The translations under genes were made by a program, and so were the position numbers. From Pterobdella sp. o SKG-2022 (Eukaryota; Annelida; Clitellata; Hirudinida; Piscicolidae), in NCBI GenBank assembly GCA_964035795.1, contig OZ038320.1, forward strand, positions 1,167,553 through 1,231,552: a DNA stretch of 64,000 nt, given 5' to 3'. The notes under the pieces were generated by a model that saw only the letters and a list, made by a program, of their open reading frames with translations, was not told the origin of the DNA and searched no databases. Positions 23,801-37,363 of the stretch are shown here, in pieces. The first letter of the stretch is position 1, and each line of letters opens with the position of its first letter.

Positions 23801-26800
23801 TCATCAAACACAAAGTATTTATTAAAAAGAAGAAATGAAGCTTATCATTTGAAGTAAGCTAGTCTTACGAAAAGCTTTGTGTCTTCGTTATAATAAGTAC
23901 TTTGTGTTTTTTGACCTTATTAATTGATTCAAGCTATTATACTTCATCAAGATGTTTTTACCCAAACGCGTAGCCATTTTTTATTTTCTGAACAATAACA
24001 TGGTTCTTCAATGATGCAAACATATTTATATGCACCACCAATCAAGTCTCAGCTTTGTGGCATTACAATCCTTAAGCATGAATATAGTAAAAAATGTGAA
24101 ATTTCAAACCATTTCAACCCGCCCAAAGCCTCCGAGTCCAATAGTGGCTTTGACACTCAAGTCACTCAGTTTGACAGCACTCAATTCCTCCTTGACCGTG
24201 TCTTCCCTGTCCAACATCACAATGTGTTTTAAGCTATATACTAATCCAATGCTTTCATGACTTGTATATTAATTCATTTTTTATGTTTTAAAAACGTGGG
24301 TCATTATAGGTGACTGCTTATTGATTAGTAGTGACAAGGTGCACAAAACTCTGTGATAAAGAGGTAGAAGGAATAAATGTGGTTTTGTCGATGAAATGCA
24401 TGATAAATAGAATTTTTTTCTATTAGTGGCAACGATTATTTGGAATTTTTGAAATGTATTTACTCAGACTGCCGCAAGTGCACCAGTGTTGAATACGCAC
24501 CGAAGTTGCGACTTTTAAAACAAATCTTTAAACTCAACTTTCGCATAGAATCCTTGAAGCGGTAATATATATTATATTTCCTATGAAAAAAAAGGCATAC
24601 TTGTTGGCAAAAGTCTCTTCATCCACTGATTCTGATATGGAAGGTCTCAGATACCCTGTTTTGCCAATCAACTGCTTGTAAGCTCTGGGTTTTGTAATAA
24701 AGATCTTCTGAGAAGCAACTATCAGCACTTATGCTTGAATATATTTTTTATAAAATTCAATTTAAGAAAATAAATATTTTATGTAAATAAGATTTTTCTT
24801 CTTCAACCACAAAACCTTTTCTGACTCAGCAGCAACCAATGGGAAAAGTAAATTTCAACTTTAAAAAAATAATTTTGACTCAGATAATTAATTCTTATTT
24901 CAAGTTTCTTCTTAAATGAAACCCAATCATCGGATAATGAAGTAATCATAACATTAAAACTTCAACAGAACCACTTACTCCCTCTCCAGCACCAGACAGG
25001 TCACTCCCCCATAACTGCAAGCGATGATGTTTGCTGACCTCTTTTCCTCCCTGATGTGGTAATATCAGAACTAGTGAGTTGAATGGAAATTTCATGATTT
25101 TTTGATATTTTATATTTTTTGAATATTTTTTTATATTTCGAATGTTGTTTAGTTTTTTTGAATAGAATGCATATTTTGGGAGTTTTTAGTCGTATGTTTT
25201 CTTGAAACTTTCTTTTTTTTGGGAGAATTATGTGGAAGAGAGTTTTAAAAAAATCATTGATTGCATATAATAGAGGAAAAAGCTATTCCATCGGGTTTGT
25301 AAAATTGTATTACTTTCTTTTCAAAAATATAAAATTTAAATCACTATTCTTAAACTTATCAAATATAATTTTCAGAACATGGGATTTAAATCAAATTTAT
25401 TTTCATGACAAAATATACTGCTGTACATGTCCCAGTAACTGGGGTTGACAGCAGTCGGCCTAGGTTATTGATACTAAAATAAAGTGATGTATAAAAAAAA
25501 CTATTTTGTTTGGGACAAATTTTTATAGACTGCCCGAGCTTACAGCCAACTTAAAATTCTCGAGTTCAAAATCCGCCGTTCCCACATTTGGGCAGTTTGC
25601 CTTGCCGTTGTCAACAAAAAGAAAGATCATCCGCCAAACCAAATGACAACGATACCAGAACATCAGTTTGTCGATACCTGCTACCGCAGTCTACTGTTAT
25701 CCAGGTTATAACAGAGAAGCAGTCAATTTAGAGACGCCATCTTTGGTGCAGTTTAACATCATACACAGGACCAATTATAGAAAAAAAATATCTACTGAAA
25801 AAATTCAATATATATTTGATAGCAAATTTGAAAAAATGACAATAGAACTGTCATCGTTACAAACAACAACTCAGCCTCCTTTGCAATCGAACTTTCCTCA
25901 ACAAAACACACGTTACACAACAAAAATAACTTATTCCCGTGCATTGAGATGTGTTGAGGAAGGAGGAAGGGTGGAGGGAGGCAAATTGCTGAAATAAGTT
26001 CAACCCAATGCGTTCGTTATTTGATACTAATGGAAAAGTCTCCCGACCCTCATGAAATTTTATGAGAGAAATATTTAATGAAAGCTTTTATTCTTTAACA
26101 CGCTATGCAGAGTTTTAAATTGAATGGTGAAACTTCAATTTTGAAAACAGATGTCTGAAATCGTTTTTTGGAACTTGGAAGTGAGTTTTTTGATTTAAAA
26201 ACGTGAAAAACTCAAACCATTTTGCGTTGAAGATACTTCAAAACTTGCTTATTTTCAAATACTTTACAATCTCACTAAACATTTTCAAGTCACACTTTTT
26301 CGTTTGTGTTTTGAGTCTGCATGAAAGCTATGGCGAAGCATAACTATTTGAATATCTCTTTTACAACAGCTTTTATGCCCCTCTAGATAGTTCTTGGGAA
26401 GTGGCGATGCTTAAGAATGAATTAATCATTCGAAATTATTTTTCCATTTATTGAAACTTCTACCATTTTTTAATTGTTAAAATAAACTTTATTTCAAGCC
26501 AACATTTTTCTCTCTTAGTTAACGTTCAGTGAAGCTTATATGCATTACAAAACATTTAAAATCGGCACCAAACATGATACACCGATCCACTTACGTTTCC
26601 AGAGCCAGCTGGCCAAAGAACTGCCCCTTGTTCAGGGTACACACCACAGACGCCTGTGGTTCACCTGGCTTCTGCTTGGTCACCATCACCTGTGGAACGT
26701 TCCATATAAACCCCCATCAACAATCCTCCATTCGGCTCAAGTTTTTTTCAACCTACTTTCAAGTTTGCTAAATTATTTTTAGTTTACATTTTAAACGTTG

Positions 26801-29130
26801 AAGTTTTTCTATTGATTTCAATGCTACTTCTTTTTATTTTTTGGGCATTCATTAAAAATACAACGGCAAGACAAAAGATTGTTTCCATTGGTTTCATACT
26901 AACCACAATATAACGAGTAAATTTTAGAACTTTATCCCCAATAACAGTATAAACAAGCAGTGCCATTAGTTTTTTTTTCATAATTGAAAATGTTGATTAA
27001 CGAAAAGCTTTGTATCTTAATAAATTTATTTGTGTTCTTAAATATACTCGGATTGTTTGACAATAAATTTTCTTAAACACCTCTAAACCTCCTTCCCCCC
27101 AAGCTTACACTGCCTTCAGAAATGATGTAGAAGGTGTCCCCGGGTTGGTTCTGTCTGATGATGTACTCACCCATGTCGAAGCGAACTTCCTCAAGGACAT
27201 CCACAATCTTACTGATCGTCTGCATTGAAAGACTGTTCAGGACAGGGACGCTGAAAATTATTTTACTATTATTATTATTTTTTTTTTTTAATTGTTATTC
27301 TTTTTAATTTTACTCTTATTTTGTATTTTGATTTTTATTATTATTATTTTTTTATATTATTTGTTTCAATCTTAATTTTTATTATTATTCCTTAAAATTT
27401 CTATAAATAATTTTAAATTTCTCAAGTTAAATCCAAAGTTTAACTGCAGATAGGAATTTGTTTAGTATCAAATGAGATTAGTTTTTTAACAGAATTTATT
27501 TTTTATTTATCTAAATGGCGACTCTGGGCTTTGAAAGATAATAATTCTTCACCATACAATAGTGCTATTTGCTTTTTAAGCCATTTGATTTTTACATAGA
27601 TAATTAAATAATTTCAAAATCTTTTTTTTTGAAAAAAATTTGAAAACGTACTTAAGGTTTTACATAAAAAAATGAGAAAGAATAAGTTAAAAAATCAAAT
27701 TATAGTTCTTAATTCCAGCCTCAACTTTTCAAATCTTGTGATGCCTATTATAATATCGGATAAATTTTAAAAATTTGGCTCATTACACTAAAAAACCCGC
27801 TACTTCTATAGAAACATGCATCAACAATAAGATATTGTGCTTATCTTGATAAATTTATTGCAGAGTTTTGAATACCTTCTTTTTCCATTGATTGGCGCAT
27901 GTTTTGCCTTTTAAAACTTATCCACAAGTTCTAGTTTGCATGCTGTCCAAATGAAAAGGCAGAAACACTAACGAGAAAAAAGTATTCAATATTAGCTCTT
28001 CAACATTATTTTCTATTTGAACTTTGTCGAGCATTTAAAACTTTGACAGTATATTTTCTTTCCACAATAAGCTAAGCTACTTGTTAAGATTAAAATTGGC
28101 AGTTTCATGGTTTTCAGTTTTCATTTTTAGAAAAAAAATTTTTTAAACGTTATAAAACCATTTTAAAATTTTCACGATGGTTAAAAGTTTCAAGAAAGCA
28201 TGCAACTATCCTTTCTGAAGCATGACGAAAGACACTAGTTATGAAATAGAGTCCTTGGTGGGAAGGTTGTGGAAGGATGGAGATGTAGAAGTAACAGTAG
28301 GAGGATGAGGGTGTCGGAGAAGAGTGTGTTCATATGCATGAAAAAAATGTATACGAGAAATTATTGGACTTGAGCAGATGGAACGATGATGAAAAAAAAT
28401 ATACCAACCACGATGAAGAAATGTTTGAAAAATAATGGAGAAATTCAGATTTAAAAAAAAAATTAGTCTTTTAATGATGAGGGTAAAAACAGAAAAAGTT
28501 TGAAACCATGCTAACACCTCTACATCAACTTTTCTGAATGTTTAAATGCAGAAGTTTGGGATGATTCATATTTTGCTTGAATGCTTCCAAATACTATAGA
28601 AATACTTTCTCATTTAGATTTAAAAATTGAGATTCTTTACCAAAATGTCTCTTATTTAATCATGATAAAAATAACTCATGAAAAAATCTTTGCTTGATCT
28701 ATATAAAAAAAATTAAAATTACTTTTTATAATTATTTTATTTTATTCATAAGATACATTTGGGATAATTTATGCGGCAAAACAAATACAAAAAATAATTA
28801 TTTAAAATTTCTCAAAATAACTTATATCCTCCATGAATTAGAGCATGAAATGGAGAACCAACCTGAGGAGAAAGTTGGTGTAGTCTTCCTGTTTTTTGAG
28901 GGTGGTTGTCATCATAATGGCCTGGAAGACCTTGCGTTCGATGGCCCACACCTTGCATGCACTCAAAGCTTTTGAAAATAAACTCAATTATTTGAAACGT
29001 TAAATTGGTTTATTTTTTCCTGGGTGTCAATTAGTCTCCAATAAATGCATTAAAAACAATTTTGAAAGATTATTAGATTATAAGTCTGAAAACCTTTGGC
29101 CGATGCAGTTCTCTCGCAGTTGTACAGGAT
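20861..29130. repeat. Tandem duplication, copy 1 (8,270 bp)
   Basis: Base 20861 onward matches 29131 onward at a constant offset of 8,270, in direct orientation with no filler at the join. The left edge is GAAGAATAA/AATTGTTAAAT at 20860/20861; the inner edge is TGTACAGGAT/AATTGTTAAAT at 29130/29131. Repetitive intronic tracts such as 27255-27410 have the same length in both copies. The only difference noticed by eye is A at 24743 versus G at 33013. Confidence 0.95.
21556..29130 (-). pseudogene. 5'-truncated duplicate of the PKG gene (CNB-A end to C-terminus)
   Basis: Thirteen complete exons plus a stump are present: 29094-29130 (stump), 28863-28968, 27109-27250, 26595-26689, 24979-25050, 24601-24684, 24110-24233, 23372-23514, 23211-23300, 23012-23153, 22753-22916, 22405-22527, 21902-22031 and 21556-21711 (stop at 21556-21558). 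Each is identical in reading to the copy 8,270 bp away. The first exon keeps only its last 37 nt (LYNCERTASAK) and has lost its splice acceptor at the breakpoint. There is no N-terminal dimerisation or autoinhibitory exon and no obvious promoter. It lies downstream of the intact gene's stop exon, so it would be expressed only through readthrough and alternative splicing. If the duplication is an assembly error, this entry does not exist as a separate locus. Confidence 0.75.
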
Positions 29131-29825
29131 AATTGTTAAATAAGTTGCTACGAAGGCTAAAAAACGCTCAGTAAGTTTCAGTTGTTTTGTGCTTTTAAAA
29201 CTTGTTAGATCATACGTCTTTTAATGCTTATGATGAGTTTGCAACAAATTTTCAAACCAGGATTTTTTATAAAACCCAAACACTTTTCATGCACTTCATC
29301 GTTGTATTCATAAGTTTTTTCGATGTTTTAAATTCATGTTTCCATGGTGAATACTGAGATGAAACTTCGATATCCTTCAGTCCGTTATGATCCTCCCAAA
29401 GGCGTTTTGATGAAATCTTTTCAGTATTTCTACCATATCATTTTTGTCTTGAAACCATTCAACAAAGATATTTTATTTTCTAAAAAATATTTGATTGAAA
29501 CAAATATCACATCGAAATATACAAAAACACCTATCATATAACGAATAACAGCTCATGTAAATGCCTTTTGCCGTTTAGAGCAAGTTTAACAAATCTAACA
29601 TTCCAGTGCCAAAAAGTGGTAACAGTTTTAATGTTTCATTATGTGTTTTCAACCAAAACTAGTAGAAAACTCAAATATTGAACTCCAAAATGTTTTGACG
29701 TCTCTGTCTTGACCCATCTTCCAAGCTACATCAACTACATCCTTTGACTTATTAATTGTTACCACTATTAAATACTCAAAAATAATTGGAATTTAAAAAT
29801 CAAGTGTGAGAAAGTTCATAAGCTT

Positions 29826-32503
29826 CTAAAAGTCTTTATCCCACGACCCCCAGTCATCCACTGCCTCCACCTCGTCTTCCACTGGATACTCCAGATGAGG
29901 CAGACATGTTTCACTCATAAGCTGATGAGTTTCATCATTAGGGTTGTATGAAAGGTTTGTAATGGTGTTATGTACAGAGTACTGAGCATTTGGTCGTTGG
30001 TGGATTGGTAAAGGATCTTATTAAAAGCATACGAATAATCTATCTTATCATTATACATAATGCAGCAGAAGACAAAAATTATAAGCAATTAATAAAAAAA
30101 ATAAAAATTAATTCAAAATGAGTATATATTAAATGATAATAAGCACAAACAGCACTCAAATAAAAGCCAACCTTGGGTTGATGTGGTGTTGAGATGGTCT
30201 GAGATATGAGACCATCCCAGTTAAAGCCATCAAACCACATATGTTTTCTGATGACCTTCATGTTGACACTATTGCAACCTAGTCTCTCGTTGGGTGCGTA
30301 CCTGGGAGACCATTGTATCAAGTAGGTTGGGTGTGGCTTGGGGTTTATGAGGGTTGAATTACGATTTGGAAATTTTTCATTTATTTTTTGTTTTAATGTT
30401 TTAATAATTGTCCATGTTTAGCGAGCTTTGAATAAATGAGTTACATTAAATAACATCAGAAGTTACATTCTGTTGCATAGATTTGTTTCATTAAATAAAT
30501 TTGAAAACAAATCAATTTTGATTATATCTAGAGAATGTTGAAAAAATTTATAGAAAAACCAAACTCTCAAACAAACGTACTAATTTTTTTTATTAGCGCA
30601 AAGATACCCTGCTCTAAAGCAGCAAATAACTATATTTATCAAAAAATAGTTGGCACATGCTGAAAATTGTTAACCTGCATAGTTGCTTGACCAGCTGCTG
30701 GGCCAGCTTGTTGAAAGTCTTTGGAAATTGCACTAGATCAATGCCTTTGAGCACCTTCTTGTAGGTTTTCATGTGGTCTTGGCCGTTGAAAGGCGGGCTT
30801 GAGAGGTTAATGTTGATCTAATAATCTTTGTAAAGTTTTATGAGTGGTGGTGAAGTTTTGAGTAAGTTGAATTTTTAATCTAAACTTATTGTGACTTTCA
30901 TAAGGTTTTGTCGTTATAAATTTCCAAAAAACAAAAAGTTCACACGATGCTACCAATAGTTTTTATAAAATGGATAATAATAAAGAACAAATTTTTGTGT
31001 TGAAAAGTTGCAACAAACATACTTTCCGGTATGCAGCTCGAAGACAAGGATGCCTAGGGACCAGAGATCTGTGGAGGAGTCATGCCCTTTGTTGAGAATC
31101 ACTTCTGGAGAAACATATTCCGGAGTGCCACAAAATGTGAACGTCTTTTGACCTGCTCTCAACTTTTTGGCAAAACCAAAATCTATCTGTGGGTAGTTAT
31201 TTGGAAAAATTTTTATCGTTTTTAGAACTTTTGAAAACTTTTTATATGAAACAAATTAGCAAATATTAATTCTGAAGTTACCAGTTTGACATATCCTTTT
31301 TCATCAAGAATGAGGTTTTCTGGTTTGATATCTCGGAAGATGATTCTACGTTGGTGCAGATATGCCAAAGCCTCTACCACACAAGCTATGTAGAAACGGG
31401 TTGCTTGCGAGTCGAAAGCTGTTCTGTTGTGGAAGTTTTAACGTTAGCTCCAACAGAAACTTTTTGAAGGCATATTTTACTTGGCTCTGAGCAAGGACCA
31501 CAGTTCTCCCCCTCGACCCAACTCCATCAGTAAGTACAGAAACTTAGAGTCTTTGTACGTTTTGTATAACCTACATAAAGTTTTGAAATACAGTATAATA
31601 TAGAAAAAACCTTTAAAAACCCAGTTTTTTGTGAAACTCACTTGACGATAAAGAAACAGTTGATGTCGCTCAAAATGTGTTTTTCATTCATGACGTGCTC
31701 TTGTTGCGCTGTTCGCACTATGTGGCTTTTAGTCATTCTTTTTAGCGCCAACAAATCACTTTTATTTTGTCGTTTCAGAACCACCTATCAGAATATAAAA
31801 ACGTTTTTGAACGTAAATTTAACCCAAAGGATTACTTGGCAAGTGCAAGCTCTGAATGCGAAAAATGATTTATGACCGTTTTTTTTTATTTTAAATTTTT
31901 ATAGAATATTATAGAAAAATTATTTCAGTTGTCATATTTTATTGCATGAAACTGTCAATTTTGTCAAGATGGAGCAATATTTTGAAATTCAAAGTTGTCA
32001 TTCATCGAATGGTGCTGATACAAACAATAAAATTGTGATGAAGTATAATAGCCTGAATCAAATAGTAAGGTCATCAAACACAAAGTATTTATTAAAAAGA
32101 AGAAATGAAGCTTATCATTTGAAGTAAGCTAGTCTTACGAAAAGCTTTGTGTCTTCGTTATAATAAGTACTTTGTGTTTTTTGACCTTATTAATTGATTC
32201 AAGCTATTATACTTCATCAAGATGTTTTTACCCAAACGCGTAGCCATTTTTTATTTTCTGAACAATAACATGGTTCTTCAATGATGCAAACATATTTATA
32301 TGCACCACCAATCAAGTCTCAGCTTTGTGGCATTACAATCCTTAAGCATGAATATAGTAAAAAATGTGAAATTTCAAACCATTTCAACCCGCCCAAAGCC
32401 TCCGAGTCCAATAGTGGCTTTGACACTCAAGTCACTCAGTTTGACAGCACTCAATTCCTCCTTGACCGTGTCTTCCCTGTCCAACATCACAATGTGTTTT
32501 AAG
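29826..32503 (-). CDS. PRKG1: cGMP-dependent protein kinase: catalytic domain and C-terminus
   Basis: Exons 32380-32503, 31642-31784, 31481-31570, 31282-31423, 31023-31186, 30675-30797, 30172-30301 and 29826-29981 (stop 29826-29828) encode residues about 399-755. Motifs in order: glycine loop [10 protein letters not shown] (431-440), ATP-binding lysine in LLALKRM (Lys455), catalytic loop FRDIKPEN (Asp549), DFG at 567-569, activation segment [17 protein letters not shown], and the AGC-kinase tail [15 protein letters not shown], then [10 protein letters not shown] and [10 protein letters not shown]. The end, [10 protein letters not shown], matches the conserved acidic PKG C-terminus. All residues for phosphotransfer are present. 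It phosphorylates Ser/Thr in basic contexts when cGMP releases autoinhibition. A possible polyadenylation signal (AATAAA, minus) lies at 29472-29477. Confidence 0.93.
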
Positions 32504-32870
32504 CTATATACTAATCCAATGCTTTCATGACTTGTATATTAATTCATTTTTTATGTTTTAAAAACGTGGGTCATTATAGGTGACTGCTTATTGATTAGTA
32601 GTGACAAGGTGCACAAAACTCTGTGATAAAGAGGTAGAAGGAATAAATGTGGTTTTGTCGATGAAATGCATGATAAATAGAATTTTTTTCTATTAGTGGC
32701 AACGATTATTTGGAATTTTTGAAATGTATTTACTCAGACTGCCGCAAGTGCACCAGTGTTGAATACGCACCGAAGTTGCGACTTTTAAAACAAATCTTTA
32801 AACTCAACTTTCGCATAGAATCCTTGAAGCGGTAATATATATTATATTTCCTATGAAAAAAAAGGCATAC

Positions 32871-35800
32871 TTGTTGGCAAAAGTCTCTTCATCCACTGAT
32901 TCTGATATGGAAGGTCTCAGATACCCTGTTTTGCCAATCAACTGCTTGTAAGCTCTGGGTTTTGTAATAAAGATCTTCTGAGAAGCAACTATCAGCACTT
33001 ATGCTTGAATATGTTTTTTATAAAATTCAATTTAAGAAAATAAATATTTTATGTAAATAAGATTTTTCTTCTTCAACCACAAAACCTTTTCTGACTCAGC
33101 AGCAACCAATGGGAAAAGTAAATTTCAACTTTAAAAAAATAATTTTGACTCAGATAATTAATTCTTATTTCAAGTTTCTTCTTAAATGAAACCCAATCAT
33201 CGGATAATGAAGTAATCATAACATTAAAACTTCAACAGAACCACTTACTCCCTCTCCAGCACCAGACAGGTCACTCCCCCATAACTGCAAGCGATGATGT
33301 TTGCTGACCTCTTTTCCTCCCTGATGTGGTAATATCAGAACTAGTGAGTTGAATGGAAATTTCATGATTTTTTGATATTTTATATTTTTTGAATATTTTT
33401 TTATATTTCGAATGTTGTTTAGTTTTTTTGAATAGAATGCATATTTTGGGAGTTTTTAGTCGTATGTTTTCTTGAAACTTTCTTTTTTTTGGGAGAATTA
33501 TGTGGAAGAGAGTTTTAAAAAAATCATTGATTGCATATAATAGAGGAAAAAGCTATTCCATCGGGTTTGTAAAATTGTATTACTTTCTTTTCAAAAATAT
33601 AAAATTTAAATCACTATTCTTAAACTTATCAAATATAATTTTCAGAACATGGGATTTAAATCAAATTTATTTTCATGACAAAATATACTGCTGTACATGT
33701 CCCAGTAACTGGGGTTGACAGCAGTCGGCCTAGGTTATTGATACTAAAATAAAGTGATGTATAAAAAAAACTATTTTGTTTGGGACAAATTTTTATAGAC
33801 TGCCCGAGCTTACAGCCAACTTAAAATTCTCGAGTTCAAAATCCGCCGTTCCCACATTTGGGCAGTTTGCCTTGCCGTTGTCAACAAAAAGAAAGATCAT
33901 CCGCCAAACCAAATGACAACGATACCAGAACATCAGTTTGTCGATACCTGCTACCGCAGTCTACTGTTATCCAGGTTATAACAGAGAAGCAGTCAATTTA
34001 GAGACGCCATCTTTGGTGCAGTTTAACATCATACACAGGACCAATTATAGAAAAAAAATATCTACTGAAAAAATTCAATATATATTTGATAGCAAATTTG
34101 AAAAAATGACAATAGAACTGTCATCGTTACAAACAACAACTCAGCCTCCTTTGCAATCGAACTTTCCTCAACAAAACACACGTTACACAACAAAAATAAC
34201 TTATTCCCGTGCATTGAGATGTGTTGAGGAAGGAGGAAGGGTGGAGGGAGGCAAATTGCTGAAATAAGTTCAACCCAATGCGTTCGTTATTTGATACTAA
34301 TGGAAAAGTCTCCCGACCCTCATGAAATTTTATGAGAGAAATATTTAATGAAAGCTTTTATTCTTTAACACGCTATGCAGAGTTTTAAATTGAATGGTGA
34401 AACTTCAATTTTGAAAACAGATGTCTGAAATCGTTTTTTGGAACTTGGAAGTGAGTTTTTTGATTTAAAAACGTGAAAAACTCAAACCATTTTGCGTTGA
34501 AGATACTTCAAAACTTGCTTATTTTCAAATACTTTACAATCTCACTAAACATTTTCAAGTCACACTTTTTCGTTTGTGTTTTGAGTCTGCATGAAAGCTA
34601 TGGCGAAGCATAACTATTTGAATATCTCTTTTACAACAGCTTTTATGCCCCTCTAGATAGTTCTTGGGAAGTGGCGATGCTTAAGAATGAATTAATCATT
34701 CGAAATTATTTTTCCATTTATTGAAACTTCTACCATTTTTTAATTGTTAAAATAAACTTTATTTCAAGCCAACATTTTTCTCTCTTAGTTAACGTTCAGT
34801 GAAGCTTATATGCATTACAAAACATTTAAAATCGGCACCAAACATGATACACCGATCCACTTACGTTTCCAGAGCCAGCTGGCCAAAGAACTGCCCCTTG
34901 TTCAGGGTACACACCACAGACGCCTGTGGTTCACCTGGCTTCTGCTTGGTCACCATCACCTGTGGAACGTTCCATATAAACCCCCATCAACAATCCTCCA
35001 TTCGGCTCAAGTTTTTTTCAACCTACTTTCAAGTTTGCTAAATTATTTTTAGTTTACATTTTAAACGTTGAAGTTTTTCTATTGATTTCAATGCTACTTC
35101 TTTTTATTTTTTGGGCATTCATTAAAAATACAACGGCAAGACAAAAGATTGTTTCCATTGGTTTCATACTAACCACAATATAACGAGTAAATTTTAGAAC
35201 TTTATCCCCAATAACAGTATAAACAAGCAGTGCCATTAGTTTTTTTTTCATAATTGAAAATGTTGATTAACGAAAAGCTTTGTATCTTAATAAATTTATT
35301 TGTGTTCTTAAATATACTCGGATTGTTTGACAATAAATTTTCTTAAACACCTCTAAACCTCCTTCCCCCCAAGCTTACACTGCCTTCAGAAATGATGTAG
35401 AAGGTGTCCCCGGGTTGGTTCTGTCTGATGATGTACTCACCCATGTCGAAGCGAACTTCCTCAAGGACATCCACAATCTTACTGATCGTCTGCATTGAAA
35501 GACTGTTCAGGACAGGGACGCTGAAAATTATTTTACTATTATTATTATTTTTTTTTTTTAATTGTTATTCTTTTTAATTTTACTCTTATTTTGTATTTTG
35601 ATTTTTATTATTATTATTTTTTTATATTATTTGTTTCAATCTTAATTTTTATTATTATTCCTTAAAATTTCTATAAATAATTTTAAATTTCTCAAGTTAA
35701 ATCCAAAGTTTAACTGCAGATAGGAATTTGTTTAGTATCAAATGAGATTAGTTTTTTAACAGAATTTATTTTTTATTTATCTAAATGGCGACTCTGGGCT

Positions 35801-37238
35801 TTGAAAGATAATAATTCTTCACCATACAATAGTGCTATTTGCTTTTTAAGCCATTTGATTTTTACATAGATAATTAAATAATTTCAAAATCTTTTTTTTT
35901 GAAAAAAATTTGAAAACGTACTTAAGGTTTTACATAAAAAAATGAGAAAGAATAAGTTAAAAAATCAAATTATAGTTCTTAATTCCAGCCTCAACTTTTC
36001 AAATCTTGTGATGCCTATTATAATATCGGATAAATTTTAAAAATTTGGCTCATTACACTAAAAAACCCGCTACTTCTATAGAAACATGCATCAACAATAA
36101 GATATTGTGCTTATCTTGATAAATTTATTGCAGAGTTTTGAATACCTTCTTTTTCCATTGATTGGCGCATGTTTTGCCTTTTAAAACTTATCCACAAGTT
36201 CTAGTTTGCATGCTGTCCAAATGAAAAGGCAGAAACACTAACGAGAAAAAAGTATTCAATATTAGCTCTTCAACATTATTTTCTATTTGAACTTTGTCGA
36301 GCATTTAAAACTTTGACAGTATATTTTCTTTCCACAATAAGCTAAGCTACTTGTTAAGATTAAAATTGGCAGTTTCATGGTTTTCAGTTTTCATTTTTAG
36401 AAAAAAAATTTTTTAAACGTTATAAAACCATTTTAAAATTTTCACGATGGTTAAAAGTTTCAAGAAAGCATGCAACTATCCTTTCTGAAGCATGACGAAA
36501 GACACTAGTTATGAAATAGAGTCCTTGGTGGGAAGGTTGTGGAAGGATGGAGATGTAGAAGTAACAGTAGGAGGATGAGGGTGTCGGAGAAGAGTGTGTT
36601 CATATGCATGAAAAAAATGTATACGAGAAATTATTGGACTTGAGCAGATGGAACGATGATGAAAAAAAATATACCAACCACGATGAAGAAATGTTTGAAA
36701 AATAATGGAGAAATTCAGATTTAAAAAAAAAATTAGTCTTTTAATGATGAGGGTAAAAACAGAAAAAGTTTGAAACCATGCTAACACCTCTACATCAACT
36801 TTTCTGAATGTTTAAATGCAGAAGTTTGGGATGATTCATATTTTGCTTGAATGCTTCCAAATACTATAGAAATACTTTCTCATTTAGATTTAAAAATTGA
36901 GATTCTTTACCAAAATGTCTCTTATTTAATCATGATAAAAATAACTCATGAAAAAATCTTTGCTTGATCTATATAAAAAAAATTAAAATTACTTTTTATA
37001 ATTATTTTATTTTATTCATAAGATACATTTGGGATAATTTATGCGGCAAAACAAATACAAAAAATAATTATTTAAAATTTCTCAAAATAACTTATATCCT
37101 CCATGAATTAGAGCATGAAATGGAGAACCAACCTGAGGAGAAAGTTGGTGTAGTCTTCCTGTTTTTTGAGGGTGGTTGTCATCATAATGGCCTGGAAGAC
37201 CTTGCGTTCGATGGCCCACACCTTGCATGCACTCAAAG
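32871..37238 (-). CDS. PRKG1: cGMP-dependent protein kinase: CNB-A end and CNB-B domain exons
   Basis: Exons 37133-37238, 35379-35520, 34865-34959, 33249-33320 and 32871-32954 continue the protein from about residue 233 to 399. They carry the end of CNB-A (KVWAIERKVFQAIMM), the linker NFLLSVPVLNSL, and CNB-B (GEYIIRQNQPGDTFYIISEG). The CNB-B phosphate-binding cassette reads FGQLALETEEKRSANI (340-355). The canonical Glu of FGE is replaced by Gln342, while the Arg that holds the cyclic phosphate (Arg351) and a following Ser are kept. The next exons give VTCLVLERE and AYKQLIG, matching the C-helix region of PKG. Every junction phase fits. Confidence 0.9.
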
Positions 37239-37363
37239 CTTTTGAAAATAAACTCAATTATTTGAAACGTTAAATTGGTTTATTTTTTCCTGGGTGTCAA
37301 TTAGTCTCCAATAAATGCATTAAAAACAATTTTGAAAGATTATTAGATTATAAGTCTGAAAAC

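Noticed and set aside
24684..24708. PKG exon 24601-24684 starting at the upstream CTCAG acceptor (SQKIFITKP)
   Set aside because: The phase does not fit the preceding exon; the CCCAG acceptor gives LEREAYKQLIG, matching the PKG family.
25668..25997. 109-codon plus-strand frame, repeated at 33938-34267
   Set aside because: It occurs twice only because of the 8,270-bp duplication; it lies in a PKG intron and shows no domain.
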